The translations under genes were made by a program, and so were the position numbers. Shown here one piece after another: positions 61,880 to 64,000 of a stretch of 64,000 nucleotides of DNA. Positions within the stretch are counted from its first letter, which is position 1; the number at the start of each line of letters is the position of its first letter. Source of the stretch: Nitrosospira sp. Nsp11 (GTDB lineage: Bacteria > Pseudomonadota > Gammaproteobacteria > Burkholderiales > Nitrosomonadaceae); NCBI RefSeq assembly GCF_900142705.1, contig NZ_FRBV01000002.1, positions 372,001-436,000 of the forward strand, written 5' to 3'. The notes below the pieces were generated by a model that worked only from the letters and a program-made list of their open reading frames with translations, was not told the DNA's origin and made no database searches.

Positions 61880-62262
61880 GACGTCACCTTTTTAACCATC
61901 ACGACTTCAGCCTGTTCGTACCCGGATTTTTTCAGCTTTGCCACCAGACCAGGGCGCGACGTGTGAACTCGCACCGCATCCACACCGAGAAAGAGAGATT
62001 CGAGCGCAGGCAGCACATGTGCAACCAGATCAACCCCAGGCAACCGACAACCGGCAGCGACTATCACGCCATCCGCACCATTCGCCCGCACGTCTATGCG
62101 CACCAGCACCGCACCGCATTCCACGCCATCCGCCAGCACGTACAGAAGGCGCGCACCATTGCGAAATTGCGCCTTGTATTCCGGCAAATGCTGCGCGCCA
62201 GTCAGACCTAGCCACCGGTCCGCACTGGTGCACCAGTCACCCGCTACCAGACGGATAATCAT
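61864..62262 (-). CDS. Possible GNAT-like protein (132 aa)
   Basis: ATG 62262 overlaps the previous stop (ATGA). Strands and helices follow a GNAT-like order: LLYVLADGVECGAVLVRID, then GVDLVAHVLPALESLFLGVDAVRVHT, then a final LVAKLKKSGYEQAEVVMVKK. The acetyl-CoA loop is not clear. It may be a structural derivative of that fold. Confidence 0.4.
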   Translation of the reverse strand: MIIRLVAGDWCTSADRWLGLTGAQHLPEYKAQFRNGARLLYVLADGVECGAVLVRIDVRANGADGVIVAAGCRLPGVDLVAHVLPALESLFLGVDAVRVHTSRPGLVAKLKKSGYEQAEVVMVKKVTSCIYH

Positions 62263-62552
62263 TTAGCCTTCTTTTGTATGATTTTCCACACGACGAGACC
62301 GCCCGCTATCCACATCGCCGCAGTAGTCCATTCCATTCCGCCCAGCGCAGGCAGTTGTTGCCGGTCGCTGGTAATGGACCCGCTGGAAAAATTGACATTC
62401 CATCCGCTATTATCAAAAACCGGCTCGATTTTTGCGCCATCCGCCCGCGAAACCGCAGGACCGCCCGCGCCGCCCGCAAGACCGGCCAACCCTTGCCCGA
62501 GACCTTGCCCAAGACCAGGACCGACAGCCGCGAGTAATGACATAGGGTCCAT
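62259..62552 (-). CDS. Virus membrane protein, Gly-rich (97 aa)
   Basis: The N-terminal third is Gly/Leu/Ala-rich (GPGLGQGLGQGLAGLAGGAG). A soluble part follows, and a C-terminal helix (WTTAAMWIAGGLVVWKIIQKK) anchors it. It starts one base after the preceding gene. Likely an internal-membrane virion protein. Confidence 0.55.
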   Translation of the reverse strand: MDPMSLLAAVGPGLGQGLGQGLAGLAGGAGGPAVSRADGAKIEPVFDNSGWNVNFSSGSITSDRQQLPALGGMEWTTAAMWIAGGLVVWKIIQKKAK

Positions 62553-62553
62553 G

Positions 62554-62802
62554 CTAATCCTTCAGCAGCAAAACGAGCAGCACAGCAGCGCCGCCTATCA
62601 GCACGACCGGCGAAATCCCGCCCGCAGCACCCATAATCGGCTGATTACCGTAGTTCCCCTGCGCGTCAGGATAGAAACCATAGTTTCCATACATTTGCAG
62701 CTGCATCTTGTTGAGTTCATGCGGGTTATTGACCTTGACGGCAATCGCAGCGTCAAGCGCTTTGGTCGCCCAACCCGTAACCGTGCTTGCCCAATCGTCC
62801 AT
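62554..62802 (-). CDS. Virus membrane protein (82 aa)
   Basis: ATG 62802 follows AGGA in the stretch just after a terminator. A helical N-terminus (WASTVTGWATKALDAAIAVK) and a Tyr/Asn/Gly-rich middle precede a C-terminal helix (GISPVVLIGGAAVLLVLLLKD). It is the first gene after the capsid gene. Confidence 0.6.
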   Translation of the reverse strand: MDDWASTVTGWATKALDAAIAVKVNNPHELNKMQLQMYGNYGFYPDAQGNYGNQPIMGAAGGISPVVLIGGAAVLLVLLLKD

Positions 62803-62813
62803 TCTTTTTCCTC

Positions 62814-62841
62814 CAAAAAAGGCCGATCCAGCGACCGGCCC
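62814..62841 (-). terminator. Leaky terminator between the capsid gene and the membrane-protein genes
   Basis: On the minus strand GGCCG pairs with CGGCC across ten bases, followed by T6. It sits directly before the next ribosome binding site. It would make the capsid transcript far more abundant than the downstream genes. Confidence 0.75.
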
Positions 62842-62870
62842 TTTCGCGCTTACATTACGGAATGTATCTT

Positions 62871-63701
62871 TTACAGATTGCCGAGAGGGTCCAAGTACTC
62901 AACAATCACGCTCCCGGAATCAGCACCGGAAAATTCCGGGAGCCATTCCAGCGACCTCGCATCCCTTGTATCGAGAGCATGCTTGATTGCAGCTTGCACA
63001 GTGAAATCCACCGTGTAAACGTTGGCTTGCGGCTTACGCGCAAAGCGCTTTTGTTCCTGTTCGTTTTCAGCCGTCACACTTTCATGGATAACCATAGCAT
63101 CCTGCTTGACCGTGATTCCAGTCATCTTGGAAGTGTGAAAAATGTGCAAGCGCTTGATAATGGAACCGGACTGCGCGCCGAATGGAACCTGAAAAGGCAG
63201 ACGGCCACCAGTGGAAATATTGAAAGGATATTTCAACACTTTGCTGATAAGCGTAGCGTAAGGAGCGAACTCGCCGGACTTGTCCTTTTGCGCCGCCGAT
63301 TCCGTCACAATGGCCTTGAGCGTTGGCGCAGTAGCGCCTGCTATGGTGACTTCCAGCGTGATATTGCTGATCCCCACGCTTGTATCAAAGCCGCCCACTT
63401 TCCTGTCAAATTCATTGTTCAGGAAATAATCCGCAAAAGACAAATCGAGAAACTTTGGATCAGTCGTTTCGCCGCGAAAGGCGTTTATCAGATCGAGTTC
63501 CGTTCCCGTTCCTTCCATGATTACCTTGCCGTTCGCCTTGACGCGAACTTGAGTAATCTGCGCTTTGGTAAACGTGGTCCCGCCCAGGCACAGCTTGACA
63601 TTCTCAATCAAACGACCAGGCGTCACATTGGCAGTTGCGATATTGTTAGCGGCCACGTTGGAAAATGGCAGCGAATAACGAGTCAGAATTCCTACGCTCA
63701 T
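62871..63701 (-). CDS. Double-jelly-roll major capsid protein, PM2 P2-like (276 aa)
   Basis: ATG 63701 follows GGGGA. Length fits the PM2 (corticovirus) P2 coat protein. The N-terminus SNVAANNIATANVTPGRLIENVKLCLGG..TFTKAQITQVRVKANGKVI resembles the P2 N-terminal jelly roll, and the C-terminus NVYTVDFTVQAAIKHALD ... GSVIVEYLDPLG resembles its end. The rest is beta-rich with no membrane helix, as expected. It would form the pseudo-hexagonal shell of a tailless icosahedral virus. The call rests on remembered motifs and context; a structure prediction would settle it. Confidence 0.78.
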   Translation of the reverse strand: MSVGILTRYSLPFSNVAANNIATANVTPGRLIENVKLCLGGTTFTKAQITQVRVKANGKVIMEGTGTELDLINAFRGETTDPKFLDLSFADYFLNNEFDRKVGGFDTSVGISNITLEVTIAGATAPTLKAIVTESAAQKDKSGEFAPYATLISKVLKYPFNISTGGRLPFQVPFGAQSGSIIKRLHIFHTSKMTGITVKQDAMVIHESVTAENEQEQKRFARKPQANVYTVDFTVQAAIKHALDTRDARSLEWLPEFSGADSGSVIVEYLDPLGNL

Positions 63702-63733
63702 AATCTAATCCCCTTTTGTCGTTTTTATGCGGT

Positions 63734-63886
63734 TTAGATTACGCGGTTAACGTAAGGAATCTGCTTGGCAACCACGACAGCGCCAACGGCCAGCGCGCCA
63801 GCCTTCACCACGCCCGAACCGAATTTGTAAGCAGCAAAAACGATGCCACCAGCGACGGCTAAAGCCATCATTTGTTCTTGAGTCAT
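63734..63886 (-). CDS. Small virus membrane protein upstream of the capsid gene (50 aa)
   Basis: ATG 63886 with GGGGA upstream encodes MTQEQMMALAVAGGIVFAAY and on to TAA 63734-63736. Two hydrophobic segments rich in Ala, Val and Gly are visible. It is read together with the capsid gene and is probably a virion membrane protein. Confidence 0.65.
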   Translation of the reverse strand: MTQEQMMALAVAGGIVFAAYKFGSGVVKAGALAVGAVVVAKQIPYVNRVI

Positions 63887-63968
63887 TTGATTTTCCCCAT
63901 GTAATAAAACCAGAACCGCCCCACGCGGTATTGAAGGATTAAATCAAAATATGACTTTCAAATGAATA

Positions 63969-63999
63969 TGCGGTATGAGTAACCGTTACCCATACCGCA
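63969..63999. repeat. 15-bp near-perfect inverted repeat at the right edge
   Basis: TGCGGTATGAGTAAC (63969-63983) and GTTACCCATACCGCA (63985-63999) pair with one mismatch around a single base. It lies upstream of the capsid operon (read leftward). With no T run after it, an operator or mRNA hairpin is more likely than a terminator. Confidence 0.65.
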
Positions 64000-64000
64000 C

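Noticed and set aside
62278-63737. Long rightward frames (246 and 316 codons) across the capsid and membrane-protein genes
   Set aside because: They lie opposite a tightly overlapping leftward operon with good ribosome binding sites, and their translations are Arg/Pro/His-rich with no recognisable motif.
57936-64000. Filamentous phage (inovirus) at dif
   Set aside because: Filamentous phages often use dif, but no Zot-like ATPase, short major coat protein or rolling-circle initiator is seen in this window, while a PM2-like capsid protein and a transglycosylase are. Genes beyond 64000 could still change this view.

Overview
The window looks like the chromosome of a betaproteobacterium. The flagellar gene order, a PEP-CTERM-like protein, the form of the dif site and the general protein style suggest a Nitrosospira-type nitrosomonad; that genus-level guess is inference. 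Four blocks can be recognised.

(1) About 1-23,660: the right-hand part of a tailed prophage, read left to right. It holds the last codons of an upstream gene, head-tail adaptor genes, a tail-collar fibre, a lysis cassette (spanin-like pair, holin-like protein, GH24 SAR endolysin), a large tail protein, a repeat-bearing fibre, a GNAT protein, a C4 antisense RNA ahead of a Rha/KilAC antirepressor operon, two secreted or low-complexity accessory proteins, two internal virion proteins and a 2227-residue polyvalent protein with an HEARH zinc-peptidase motif. Several gene blocks are separated by near-identical intrinsic terminators. The block ends at a terminator and a tRNA-Leu(UAA) that loses its 3' end in the T arm.

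(2) About 24,267-32,677: a complete type I-E CRISPR-Cas operon (cas3, cas8e, cas11, cas6e, cas7e, cas5e, cas1, cas2), followed by a leader-like stretch and only one CRISPR repeat. The repeat abuts, and is translated as the tail of, a PAS-GGDEF-EAL gene whose EAL domain is cut off there.

(3) About 35,500-57,800: ordinary chromosome. fliE diverges from fliFGHIJK, then fliLMNOPQR, a PEP-CTERM-like protein, a three-gene cluster (possible Cys/His protein, lipoprotein, phosphoesterase), a class I aminotransferase diverging from uvrB, and two small exported proteins.

(4) 57,936-64,000: a canonical chromosome-dimer-resolution (dif) site, and immediately right of it a compact virus-like cassette. A short rightward operon (HTH regulator plus a membrane protein) faces a long leftward operon of overlapping small genes: a capsid protein resembling the PM2 P2 double-jelly-roll family, many one-helix membrane proteins, a lytic transglycosylase, a holin-like protein and a 22-residue basic peptide. 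I read this as a tailless, membrane-containing (corticovirus-like) provirus integrated at dif by XerCD. It runs off the right edge, so its packaging ATPase, replication genes and second att site are not seen. This is the most interesting element of the window, followed by the array-less I-E locus fused to the broken EAL gene.
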